Source: Phoronis australis (taxonomy: Eukaryota > Phoronida > Phoronidae). Taken from it: a stretch of DNA of 54,251 nucleotides. The position numbers and the translations under genes are program-made. Positions 1-12,100 of this stretch are shown piece after piece (position 1 is the first letter of the stretch; each line of letters opens with the position of its first letter). The stretch is taken from contig NMRA01001105.1 in assembly GCA_002633005.1 (NCBI GenBank), positions 1 through 54,251 of the forward strand, given 5' to 3'. The notes beneath the pieces are model-generated. The model saw nothing but the letters and a program-made list of their open reading frames with translations. It was not told where the DNA came from and did no database searches.

Positions 1-71
1 CTCATGTAGTCGGACGTGTTCACGTAGTTGGACGTGCTCATGTTGTCGGACGTGTTTATTTAGTGAACGTG
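1..71. repeat. 18-bp tandem repeat (about 4 copies)
   Basis: Degenerate copies of an 18-bp unit of the form TTCACGTAGTTGGACGTG run from the window edge to the splice acceptor region of the first exon. It is intronic and probably extends upstream. Confidence 0.75.
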
Positions 72-97
72 TATTCTGAACTTTCATGCTCTTACAG

Positions 98-194
98 GAT
101 TGCACCGTTCTGCAGACAAAGAAGTACAGAGTGGGCAGCTGGGCAGACGTAGAGTGTACTGAGAAGAGAGCATACGTCTGTCAGACTTTTAAAA
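98..194 (+). CDS. CTLD C-terminal exon (upstream domain tail)
   Basis: Begins after a CTTACAG acceptor and ends at a GTACGT donor, phase 1 out. The peptide has the end pattern of a C-type lectin domain: Cys near the start, WAD in place of the WND calcium/sugar motif, then Cys and YVCQ. The rest of this domain must be encoded upstream of the window. The split codon at its end plus the next exon creates an N-L-T glycosylation sequon in the linker (inference from joining the exons). Confidence 0.8.
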
Positions 195-3100
195 GTACGT
201 CAAAATTGTGTAGTTTTGAGTATTGTAATTTTATTCTTGTCAGGAAGAGGTTGGCAAATTCAAAATGAACTAAACCAAAAAAGAACCTTCTAATTAGTCA
301 AACTGAGGCAAGTCTGCTCTGTTTGGAGAGAAAGAGGGCGCTACATGTACTTGACTGTAGGTTTGTATGCATGACTATGTTGACAAATCTGTGCAAATCC
401 AAACATCTATATCAGTAAAGGTATACGTTATTTTCTGAAAGTAGAGGGCTATAGAATGTGATTTTTTTTGCTTTCCACTGATCTGTCATTAACTGGGTCA
501 TATGGCCATGTCTTTTCATAAAATTTTATGTGATATTGATTCTCTTTAGATGAGATTTCAAAAACACTTTTACTGCACAGCTCTTAATGTAACCGCTCAT
601 CATTAAAAAAAGTGCACATCAGTGAACAATTTCCGACCAAGACAAAAGTGGCCAATTTCAGTTTGATACTTTCCTTCAGTTGTTTGAAAATCATTCAATC
701 TGTCTTCCAACATAAAAACCATATTTTTGATTTAGACCATTTCCGGTTATGAAATTGGTCCAAAATGTTTCCGTTGATATTCAAATTAGAAGTGATTGCT
801 AGAACTGACAGTTTGTTGCTGCCTGAGAGCAGCGCCCTCTACAAGTTGTCACTCAGTGTGTTATTTTAGACACCAAGCATCAGTTGTCAACTGAATGTTG
901 GATTGTCAGTTTTTCTCTGCCCGCAAGTATTTCTCTTCATTAAAAAACAAAGTGAGACCAATGATATAGTGGTAATTGTTTAAATTGAATGATTGCTTCT
1001 TTAATGGAAAAAAAATTCTGCAATTCGCTTTAAAATTATTCAAATCACCAATTTCATGTCAAAAACACCAAAAAAACAATCACCCCACTAGAGAATCAGG
1101 TGTCAAATTACACCACCTGCAAGTATTATATTATGATGATACATTAATTATCTTGTTATGACCATTTATTGGTTGATACATACTACAGGGCTTGGAATTT
1201 TCCGCGGAAACGCGGATTTCCGCTTTTTTGAAATGTGCTTTCCGCTTTTTTTATAATATTTCCACGTAAAAAAATCGGATTTCATATGAAATTTCCGCGG
1301 CCAATTCCTTTCTTACCGCGGCGTTGCAGACGACATTCACCTCGGAAAGTAGAAGTTGCTCTTTATGGTTCGGAGGAACGTAAATTGTCAACATTGCCGG
1401 GGCATCTGGGTAAAGCGTGGTGTGATTTTCAAAAGCGGCTCGTGTTATTGTTAAGCGCGTCGACAAATACTACCGCTCTGCAGCCAAAATTGTGTGGGTT
1501 GGGAGTGGACGGGCGAGCTAAAAGGACCCAGACGCATGCTACTGATGGTGGTGGTAACGTTTTTACTTTTTTTTTTTTTTTTAGTCCTCCCGATTTCTGT
1601 TGTGGAAAGGTTCACATTGACCATTTCAAAGGCTGGTTATCGGGCATGATTTGGGCCGTAAAAGTTTCCGCGTTTTTTGTCATTGGTCATTCCAAGCCCT
1701 GATACTACACACAATCACCACCAGCCGTTGCGGCACTAGTCATCCTGGATTGTGTTTAGTAACAAAAGTCGCCAGATATTGCTGCTTGTTTTCCTGTGGT
1801 TTATGGTGTAGTAAGGAATGGTGAGACGTTGCGTTATGACCAATATGTGGCTCTTTTCACTTTTCCGCGGGACATATTGGAGAAGCAATGATTTGATGAG
1901 TTTGTACCAGAAACTTGGGTGTTGGTTGACATGACATACTGGCGCTGGGTACGTTCATACATCACACTCATCTCCATAGAGCTGAGAAACTTTCAATTGA
2001 ATTCACTTTGCATTTCTTCTTTCTTCTCATATATTGAATTCGTGATGGTGACACACAGTGCTATAAAGGTCTTAGACTTAGTGATGTTGACAATGTAGTT
2101 ACTTAAAAACCTGAAGTAAATGTTGGTTTTTAGCTGCTTAATTGTTTGTCATCATTTTCATTTTCATTTTACACTAGATTTGACGCATGCGCCACCTGTT
2201 GAGCCTAACCCATGTCGCCTTGGTTACCGACCCTTTGGTGGTAGTTGTTACTTTCTGGACATTAACAAACATGATCGGTCTGTGGCACGACAGTTCTGCC
2301 GGGATCATGGTGGAGACCTTGTGTCCATAAACAATGGCTTTGAGCAGGCATTTGTCCAACAGATGGCTCTGGAGGCAGGCTCGCACATTTGGATTGGACT
2401 AACCAGCAAGGATGTATGTGGTTGAATAAAAATGAATGCTTTAAAGGCAGAGGAACGAGGTTTGAAGTATACTCTCTGCTAAAATTCAAATGGTCTTATT
2501 TACTGAGCCTCATGGCAGGTTGTCATCAAAAGGCTCTCTGTTAAATAATACCCTTTAATTTTTAGCTAATTGTACAGTTTAAATGCCGTTCCTATGTCGT
2601 TACCACAGTAGCTATACTGTAAAGATTGGAACCATTTTAAAGCAGTCTCCTTGCTCCATCGTCCCTCTTTAATGCTGAATAGAGACAGTCAAGTATGGGC
2701 ACTATGTCAACTTGTTTTTAAAGAAAGACGGTTTATGTTGAAGAGTGCAATTAGTTTTCATACAGATTTTGATGTCTGTTGGAGTTTCTATACTGTCTGG
2801 TGTTGTTAGCTCTTAGTACTAGCTACCTGTCGGAAATGTGACAAATTTATTTCAGTCCCTTAAGCATCACCAACTATCGCCATTCTGTCACCTGACACTT
2901 TTATATCTTGAGAGATTTCTGTCATGGCGGGTCTAGCTGCGAGACGTTCTGCAACCCTATCCACCGCCTTGACGAAACCCACATCACCCGGTTACTATAA
3001 CCGTCACCACTGGTCTGTTGGGCAACTGACAAACTCTGTTGCTTTTATTGTTTAGGATGGCTACACGTTCAGGTGGTCTGACAACTGGCCAGTCACATAC

Positions 3101-6100
3101 ACCATGTGGAAGAAGGGTGAGCCCATGCGTGACCCCAAGTCGACCTGTGTGATCATGATGAACCCTGATGGCCTGTGGAATGACACAGTTTGTGACCTCA
3201 GCCTGCCTTCTGTTTGTGAGATTAACCCAAGTAAGATAGGGCTGTGAATTGTGCAGCAAAATTGTTGGACATTAAGGCTTAACGCACAGACAACCAGTTG
3301 TGTCAGCAATCAGATTAATATTTTTTTATGACTAAAAGGAATAGGGCAAGCAACATAATGCACTTCATGCAGTGTGACTTGCTTCTATCCATCTTTACAA
3401 TATTATGTTAGTTTGGTGAAAAACGTTTCATCACATATTCGGAAATAGAACACAGGACTCCAAACCGATTTTTTGTTCACTAGTAACTCGATTTTCTTAG
3501 AGTTGCCTCAAAGCCATTGTGTCTCCCAAATGATTTTGGCCACTTATCATTGTCAATCTTATTTTGAGCTTGGCACTGATAGGCTCACTTATGACTTGAA
3601 AGCCATGTTTAATCATCAACTGTCGACTTGTCAATCATCTGTGACACGTGTTGGCAGATATTGATCTGGAGGTAATTGACGGGAAACTTTGTACAAATCA
3701 CGGTGCCAAGTATATGATAGGATGAATCTCAGCTTTGTGTAAGATTGGATTAATGATTTTTTTTCAAAAATATTCCTTTATTTATTGATTTTTATTTATT
3801 ATTGTGATATTTAAAATGAGGGTGGCCTATTCAGTGATAGCACTGCTTTCCAAGAGGGCCCTTAATTTTACACCTCGTTCAAGTCACCATTGACTTATCT
3901 CAACTTGGTCTTTGCTCATATTATAGACGATTCTAGACTTGTAAAGATCTCTACAATGCATCATTTCTTGAGCCCACAGGTGCAATAGCATGATCTCAAG
4001 CAGCTATAAACTATCTGATCTTTTCAAACTTAGTGATGTAGTTTTGTCATTCTAGCCTCTAATCTAACTAAGAAACAAGTTGACTACTTTTGTCATGTTA
4101 GTCTAAAGTTTGTGCATTTGCCACAAAGCGAGATTATCCCAGCTTTAAACAAAACTTAAGTGTATATATTCACAGTGTTTGATTGACGTCCCCTCTCCTT
4201 ACAGCCACGCCTCCCCCTTTCACAACACCCCCACCTGGTCTCTGCCCCCGCGACTGGCAACCGTTTGGAGCCAACTGCTACTGGTTCCAGGATCGCTACC
4301 GAACCTGGGCAGATGCAGAGCGCGTCTGTCGTTATTTCACCAATCAGACGGGCTCCCTTGTCAGTGTGCATAGCCAGGCAGATGAAGAGTTTGTCATAAG
4401 TATGGTGAACAGCCAGCGTTATCCCGCCGCTGTCTGGGTCGGTCTCAGTCGCCAGCCTGGGGCAGGTGGGTCAGCATTATATGTACATGTATCTTGTGTT
4501 CTGTAGGGTGTTTGTGCTCGTTAGGCTGCTTGTGAAAGTTTTAATAATTAATCCTGTTGTCGCATTGCTGCAAAGATTTTCAGCATAGTACATTCTTTCC
4601 ATTTCATACATTCGTGACATGCGTAATTAATTCATTTCGACTCAGACTTTATACTGGTTGAGATACATCGATGCTAGAAGTCTCAGCCTTGACAATTTTA
4701 GTGCTGAAAAGCTAGCCTATGTATGCAATCAGTTTTTAGGAATATGAACAGGACCTGTTTTANAACACCACCACCCCCTCCATGCCCCAGTGTCTGGTCC
4801 TATGTAAATGGAAAGTGTTACAAGGTAAACTCACTTGACGTTCATCAGAAACCAAGGCTAGTTTACCCTTCATCAGTGCAAAATATCTTGTTACTTTTGG
4901 AAAGTCTACAGACAATGTCAACCTACTGGCCACAGCACACAAAATGGCCGCCACTAGATAGAACTCTGCATAATCGTTGTCTGATTTTTATGCTCTCACA
5001 TATTTATATGTGAGAGCATATTACCATCGATCTCTGCTTGGGTGTCCAGCGTCCGCAGCTGTATCTCCTAAACCACTCACAGGATCATGATGAGATTTGG
5101 CAAATGGGTTCCTATCAAGCTGACGACGAATGACGACAAATTTCAAAGCTTTCTGACTACAGGGGGCCCCCTAGTGGTAATCTTAGTTTTTTACACTCAC
5201 CACTGTATCTTGGGAGGTACTCAACGTATTTTCACAAAATTTGGAATATATGCATCTATTAGTGAGATGACTATTCTCTCATTTGCAGATGGATTCGACG
5301 TAGTTTGGCCATTTTTTACTGTTTTCGAGTTTTTTTACGTCCACCCCTTCATTAATCAAACCGCTCTTAGGATGATTGTGAAAATTGGCATGTATGTTCT
5401 TACTATGAAAATTAAGTATGACTGACGATGATTTTCCAACGACTTCAACTACTGTGGCACCTCCTAGTGGCATTTTTGCGCCCATGGCTGTATCTCCTAA
5501 ACTGTAAGTGTATTATGATGTTGACAACGGACGACGACGACTTGGCAGGGATGGTACTATTGGTTCGCCTCCTAGTGGCAATGTTGCGTCCAAGGCAGGA
5601 TTTGAACCCACGACTTCCAGCACCTTAACCACTACACCACGGAGTCATCGGTTAGTGGTTAAGGTGCTGGATTAGAATAATCTGTACTTTCAGAAGTCGT
5701 GGGTTCAAATCCTGCCTTGGACACAAAATCATACCATGATGAGTGTGCCACACATCCGTGCTCAATTTTCTAAGAATGCAGGAACACCTGACGATGGCCG
5801 GAGAATAGACCGACCGAAATTTCGTGACAGTGTAAATTGACAAGGGGTCAGTGTAAATAGACAAAGAGATTTTAATAGTTGTTCGTGAAATTTGGCAAAT
5901 AATTTTCTAATTGGGAGGTGATAACACCTTTCAGTTATTGGATGAGTTTGAAATATTCTTGGTCATGTAATGGGCATTTTTATTATACTAATAAACACCT
6001 CATTGAAGCATGCTGTTTGCAATGCAGTCGTGGGTGCATTTTCATGCTCTGCATTTCTCTTGTTAGGTTGTTATGTGTTCTAAAATTTATTATTTTAATT

Positions 6101-9100
6101 TTGTGAAATATTCTGGAATAGTTGGTCGGTTACGCAACTCCTTGACATCTAGAAGGTGAAAAGGGACAATTCTGAATCACTGACAAGACATCTGCTCTGC
6201 AGGACATCTGGATGCACATCCTCCAGATGCCCAGATGCCTACTTGTTGCCACCTGTTCAAGGAAACTTTTTTGCAGTTTTCACGCTTTTTGTCCTGTGAA
6301 AGGGTTTCTTTGGTAATAGTGCTCGACTCCTATGCAGCCATGTTTTCTCATACACTCGTGGTAAATCTGCAGAGTTACAATACATACTACTCAGAGAAGA
6401 ACTGGTTCAATGCACGAGACCATTGTGAATCTTTGGGCGCACAACTGGCAAGTTTCCATGACAGTGAGACAGAGAGGCAAGTTATTGCCAAGGAAATGCG
6501 TTCCTCTTACCATGGTGTCCTTTGGTTAGGCTTGAGCTATCCCAATGCATCAACAGGTATGTATGACTCTATGTGGTGCTCTGCTGCTCTCTTGTTGATT
6601 TAAACTAACTCTCGGCCTCTCTTTTAAGTACAAGCTCTTGATTTCCACATTGATGCAGTTGGCTAGGAAGTCGTTTTTCTGAATTGATGGCGTTGAGCGA
6701 TAAAGTGTAAATATTTGAAAAAAAATCGAGGCTTTTAAATGAACTTTGATCTCTGGGGTCACATCAACTTTCACCACAATAATCTGGTCGCAGAAGATTG
6801 CGTGGAATTGTCTTAGTACTCCATAGTGACTGGAAGTGTTTTTGTAAGCCTACATGACCTTTGTTGTGTGTCAAGGTTTGTGTCAAAGGGAGTCAGTCTT
6901 GAACTAAGACCTGTTGGTGGAACGTTTGTTGGCTTATCCAAATTGTCACTTATGGAGTCCTGCGTTTTGAGAATCAGTTCGTTGCCTGTTATTCAGTTCT
7001 CATAATGCAGGACCTCTGAGTGAGGATTGCCACTTTAACCACAAATAAGAGCTCTTCATGCTATAGTCATTCACCACTTGTACACTTTGATGGCATTGTA
7101 AAAAGTGATTGTTGTGCATTGTTTTTCGGGACCCAATGCCTTGTTTTAGCATATCAGTTTTAACTACACAAAGGTGAAAGCGCATGTTCCAAACATGCAG
7201 AACTGTTGTAACTCTGACACTACGCCTTGTTTTCATACAGAATGGCAAATCCTTGTAGATGGTAAATACCTTGACTCACTCTATGCTTGTCGTGATATCA
7301 AGAGATAACCATTAGATTACCTGGACAGGAAACAGTGCCATCTTGTGACAGTTGCACACTTTTCGTGCTGTTTTATGTTTTGAACAACTTTTGCTTACTG
7401 TCTGCCACTGCAGCGCCCGAATGGAGTGATGGAACACCATACGACTACACGAACTGGGAGACTGGCCAGCCAAATAACCATAATGGGGCAGAGCGCTGTG
7501 TTGAGTTCAATGTACGTTCTAAGCAGTGGCGGGACAAGAACTGCGCCGTCACCCAGGGATGGGTGTGTCAGATCGATGCCAACATGCCTCTATGGACGAC
7601 CACACCCACACCTCAGCCAGTGATAAGTGCGTGCGCAGTATTGTGGGAACATTTGCCCTAAAGGAATTTTGAGACACCACCACCACAAGTGACACACATT
7701 GCTATTGATTCAGAGCTCTGCTTTTTTCCAATGCAGTTGACAAATTTATCGAAATTGTTTTGTCTGTTTTCTTGAATAATGTACAGTACATGCCAAAAGT
7801 ATTCAGACAACAATTAACCAGAATTCCCTGTCATGATGGCTGAACCAAAGTATTCAAACAAAAAATACCCAGAATTCCCTGTCATGATGGCTGAACCAAA
7901 GTATTCAAACAAAAATTACCCAGAATTCCCTGTCATGATGGCTGAACCAAAGTATTCAGACAAAAATTACCCAGAATTCAATGTCATGATGGCTGAACCA
8001 AAGTATTCAGAAAAAATGACCCGGAATTCCCTGTTGTGATCCAGAATTTCTCATCATTACCTAGAATGTGTCGTGACAACTGGGCGGGAGCCAGCTTATC
8101 ATCAGGGTAAGGATTGAGGAAAAATTGACAGAAAGGTTTGTAAGGTAGCTAAGCCAGTCTGTCATTATGTTTCTACCGTAATGGTCATTACCTTTCTTCG
8201 ATTTAGGCGATGTGATGGAGAAATGGTATCTTGTCCGATTGATTTGTCTTGTACGGTACAGAGCTTTTAATTTCTCTGTTGAATTTTTGAAGATTCCGTT
8301 CAGACTATGTAGGAACTCATGCTTTGCACTTGCGCTACACATTAGTGTTTTTATTTGCAGCTGATAGTCCCTGTGGCGACCCCAAGTGGATTGCTTACAA
8401 CAACCAATGTTATTATGTCGCCCCTGACTATGGGACTGAGGCGAAGCTCAGCTGGCAGGGGGCGCGTAATTGGTGCATGGTCAGAGGGGCTCATCTCACT
8501 AGTATTCACAACATGGCTGAAAACAACTTCCTTGTTACCATGGTAATAATTAACTTCGGAGTCTTGTAGTATTAGATGTGCATGGGCTCCATAACACCGG
8601 TCACTTGCAAGGCACAATATGATGAGAAAGTTTTGCTTGTGCGACAGAAATAGTAAAATTGTAACATTTTGGTGTTGCTGTTTAATTGTACTCAGCGACA
8701 GATATTTTGTTAATGTACGCTGGTGAGGTCCCGAGGTCTTGTCTCATGCTATCTGGTCACGATGGCCGCATTGTTAGCTGTAAGTCATCTGTATTGAAGA
8801 CTGCACCTTCTAGGCAAAATATCAAAACTCAACATACGCGATCTTCTGAAAGGTTCCATAAGGTTGTTCTTAAGTAGTTCACCTCAGGCTGCCATATCAG
8901 TTACACTAATGGAATGTTCATTTTACTGTTTGTGAGTCATACTGACAGTGTACTGGGGGACTCTGACCTGAAGCTAGCTCAAATTACTTTATTGTTATAG
9001 TGAGTCAGGTTTGATGCTTGAAAATGAATTGTTTACGGGAAAGACAATTTCACCCCCATTATATACAGATGAGGGTATAAACAATGTTTAAGTGTAGTCC

Positions 9101-12100
9101 TAGATTGATTTTTAACCCAAGTCAACTAAATCCACAGAGTGAAGCCCATGCTCAGAATGATGTCTCTACTTTCATAAAAGAAAATGGGCAAAGTTAAAAT
9201 GTGCGTGAGATCAAGGTAACCAGGGCGGCTACGTCCATAGGGTGGGTTTTCAAATCCGTCATATTCGCCTAATGTTTTCTGGTTCATGCTTTTCAGCTGG
9301 GCAAGAAGAGTAGGCAGGAGAAGATGTGGATTGGATTGAATAAGCTGAATCATGCTGGATGGCAGTAAGTCTAAATTTATTTACCTTCCATCGTAGAATT
9401 GGAACATCTGACATCACCTCCATGGTGTTGTCTGGGAGATTCGTCCACATTCAATCTAAATCTGACATTTCTGTGTGGACAGTTACAAGGGGCAACACTT
9501 AGGAGTGGAAAATCACTGACTAAACATTATTGAGGACCTTCTTAGAAAGCTGTGTTCGACATTGATGTGCTTGCTCTTAGTCAACTAGGTAGAATTTGAA
9601 CTGTCTGGCCCACGGAATCCAACCGTTGTGAGTTAGGTATATCCTGAAAGATTCCGTGTCAGACAAATCTGCAATTATATTGACTGGTAGCTTAAATTCA
9701 TGAGCCCGTCTGATTTTAGAAGGGTTTGCAACCTGCTAAATAAATCTGAATGATTTGCGCATGCGCAAATAGCACCTATAAGTTATCAAGACACTGGCAG
9801 CTTTGGTAGTTGCTTGAAATATGACGTAGTGATTGTTTGAGTGTGTTGCTTTCACTGGCTATGTCGACTGGCTAGTATAGTTATTTGGTTGACTATTTCA
9901 GTATCATCCAAAACTTCCAGCTCATGTCTGTCTACTGGTGATTCTTTGTGCAGAATATAGTAATTCTCATCAGTTTTGCATCTTTCAATGACTTTGTCCT
10001 TGCCTTCTGTCTAGGCTGGTAAACAAAGTGATTAGGAACAACTTCCTACAATTTTGCCACATAGTTATCTAGTGGCAGTTTCCTCAATTTAAATCAATTT
10101 GTTTTTGTCACATTTCACCCTGTCTAGCTCATTAAAAGAAACAAAATGGACTTAGGCCTTTTACTCTTAATTAGTCTTGTAATATCTTATAATATATCTT
10201 GGCTTTTGTGTTCCTACTGAAAAGAGCTTGGCTGATGGGATGATGAGTTTTGGATGGTTCACATTACTATGGCGCCCCCTATTGCAAAGTTTATTGTCCT
10301 GTGGCTCAATATCTACCAAGTTTCTCGATGTGGCATGGTATGTGCTCGTATTGACGAGAGTACAGCTGACATGGATTTTGGGGTGAAGCATATTGGTGTG
10401 GAGTCATCCTGTGGTAACTTTGGTTGTCATGGCGTTTGTCACAATATCTGTCAAGTTCCTTGACGAATGTTCAGAATTTTGCATTCAGTTACTAACATGG
10501 AGGCATCAGAACCTGTCCCCTAGTGGTAGTTTTTATTTTTGCATTCTGTTCTTCTTTGTCCGCCTCCCTATCTGTGAAACTGTTTGCAGGAAGATGATGT
10601 GTGTTCCTGTCAAGAAATCATTGTTAATTATATGCTTCGCACTCCGTAGAGGCAATTTGTCAATGCTCCGTCTAGCTCTTATGTTAATTATCTCGTGGGC
10701 AGTGTTATTGCTTTTCCTGTGAAATTAAAATAATTGTTTTGACGTCCTTGGGCAGGAAACTGTAATTATGCTATTGAGTGTTATTCTTGTGTGCGACCGA
10801 GCAAAAAGTATGCCACTAAATTGGTTGCTTTAATTCAAATAGTGAAAATGAAACGGTCTTTGTAGTGATGGTTTAACCAAGTCTATGTGTTCACGATGTT
10901 TTGTTTGTACATACTACACTGGGTATATAAGGATTAGTGCTACCAGGCCGTTCCAGAATTTCTAAGAATAAATATCAAGTCATAAGACTTTAAGATCAGT
11001 GTACAAAACTGACAATTCCAGAATGCAGTGTTTTGTGCTGGTCTTTTTGTATTTTGTTTTCTTTAGTTTGCCCATCAATAAAGGCATTGAAGTTGCTATG
11101 TCTCATTAAAACCATAAATATTTAAATTTGTAGCAAGCGCCACCTAGTGACTTCCTGGAGAACTGTGTGAACAGGCATAATTTGGAAAAAAAAACAATTT
11201 GTAAATAAAGCAGTTTTAAAGAAAACTCCAAAACTGATACACTTAAAAACAGTGTGAACACAGAAGACATTTAAGTTAGTAATTCCAAATATTACGCAAT
11301 CGTTATTTGACAGGGAAATGAACAAATAGTAAAAACTGTACCATGTTTTATTAAGGTAACGATATTATCATACTCATTTACATAAAAATAGTCTCTCAAT
11401 GCGAGACTTTTGCGAGATTGTAATGATAACTGGATCTCCGATGGTTTCTGGCACACCGGAAGACCTGGGGTTTGTACACTTGTACTTCATTTGCATATTC
11501 ACAATTTAATGAGACATAGCATTTTTAACTGTTTGTGTAGGTTGATATTTATTTATTTCAACATCAGCCATTGGCTAGAACTGTACAGCGTACTATCTGA
11601 AATTTGTTTGGAAGCATGGAGCTGAAATACTTTGCAAGTGAAGCAATGCTCATGGCAATATTTTGATCATCTATGAATGATTTTTTTTTCTATTTGTTGT
11701 TGTAAGCTAGTCTTTTCCTGTCAATTTGCAATCCTAAATGTAGGTGGGCAGATGGTTCGCCTACGGACATGATCAACTGGTCGGAAAATGAACCTAATGA
11801 TGTGATTGGTGGACAGAGTTGTGTGGATCTGTACATCTTCAATGGTAAGACAAGGCAATGGTAGTTGCTTTTCAAAGTTCTTGTTAAGTTTTCACGGACT
11901 ACGGTGACGTGTTCACATCTGCTAGTACTGTAGGTTGACTCACTCTTTTTTCAAATTCAATACAAGAGTCACGTAATGCTCTCTGTGTATCTGTTGTTCA
12001 CTTACTCCCTCTATGGGCCACAAGTGAAGTTTGATGATGTTACATTATTGCATGAAAATAAAGCCAGAAAAGTTTAATGTTGTGCTGGTTTGGTGTATAC

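Noticed and set aside
1235-1702. 155-codon ORF
   Set aside because: It coincides with the MITE and runs through its poly-T and both inverted ends.
5087-5425. 112-codon ORF
   Set aside because: It runs across diverged repeat units of the hairpin-ended element and has no recognisable protein features.
5651-5722. tRNA gene
   Set aside because: A and B boxes are present, but the anticodon and acceptor stems do not pair properly and a mirrored copy is fused to it; it is a SINE head.
7833-8039. Repetitive 68-codon ORF (17-residue repeat)
   Set aside because: It is the 51-bp minisatellite; the frame stays open only because the unit is divisible by three, and it lies in an intron.
12055-12062. AATAAA as lectin polyadenylation signal
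   Set aside because: It lies in the intron before the last CTLD exon (12,296), which is needed to complete the domain.
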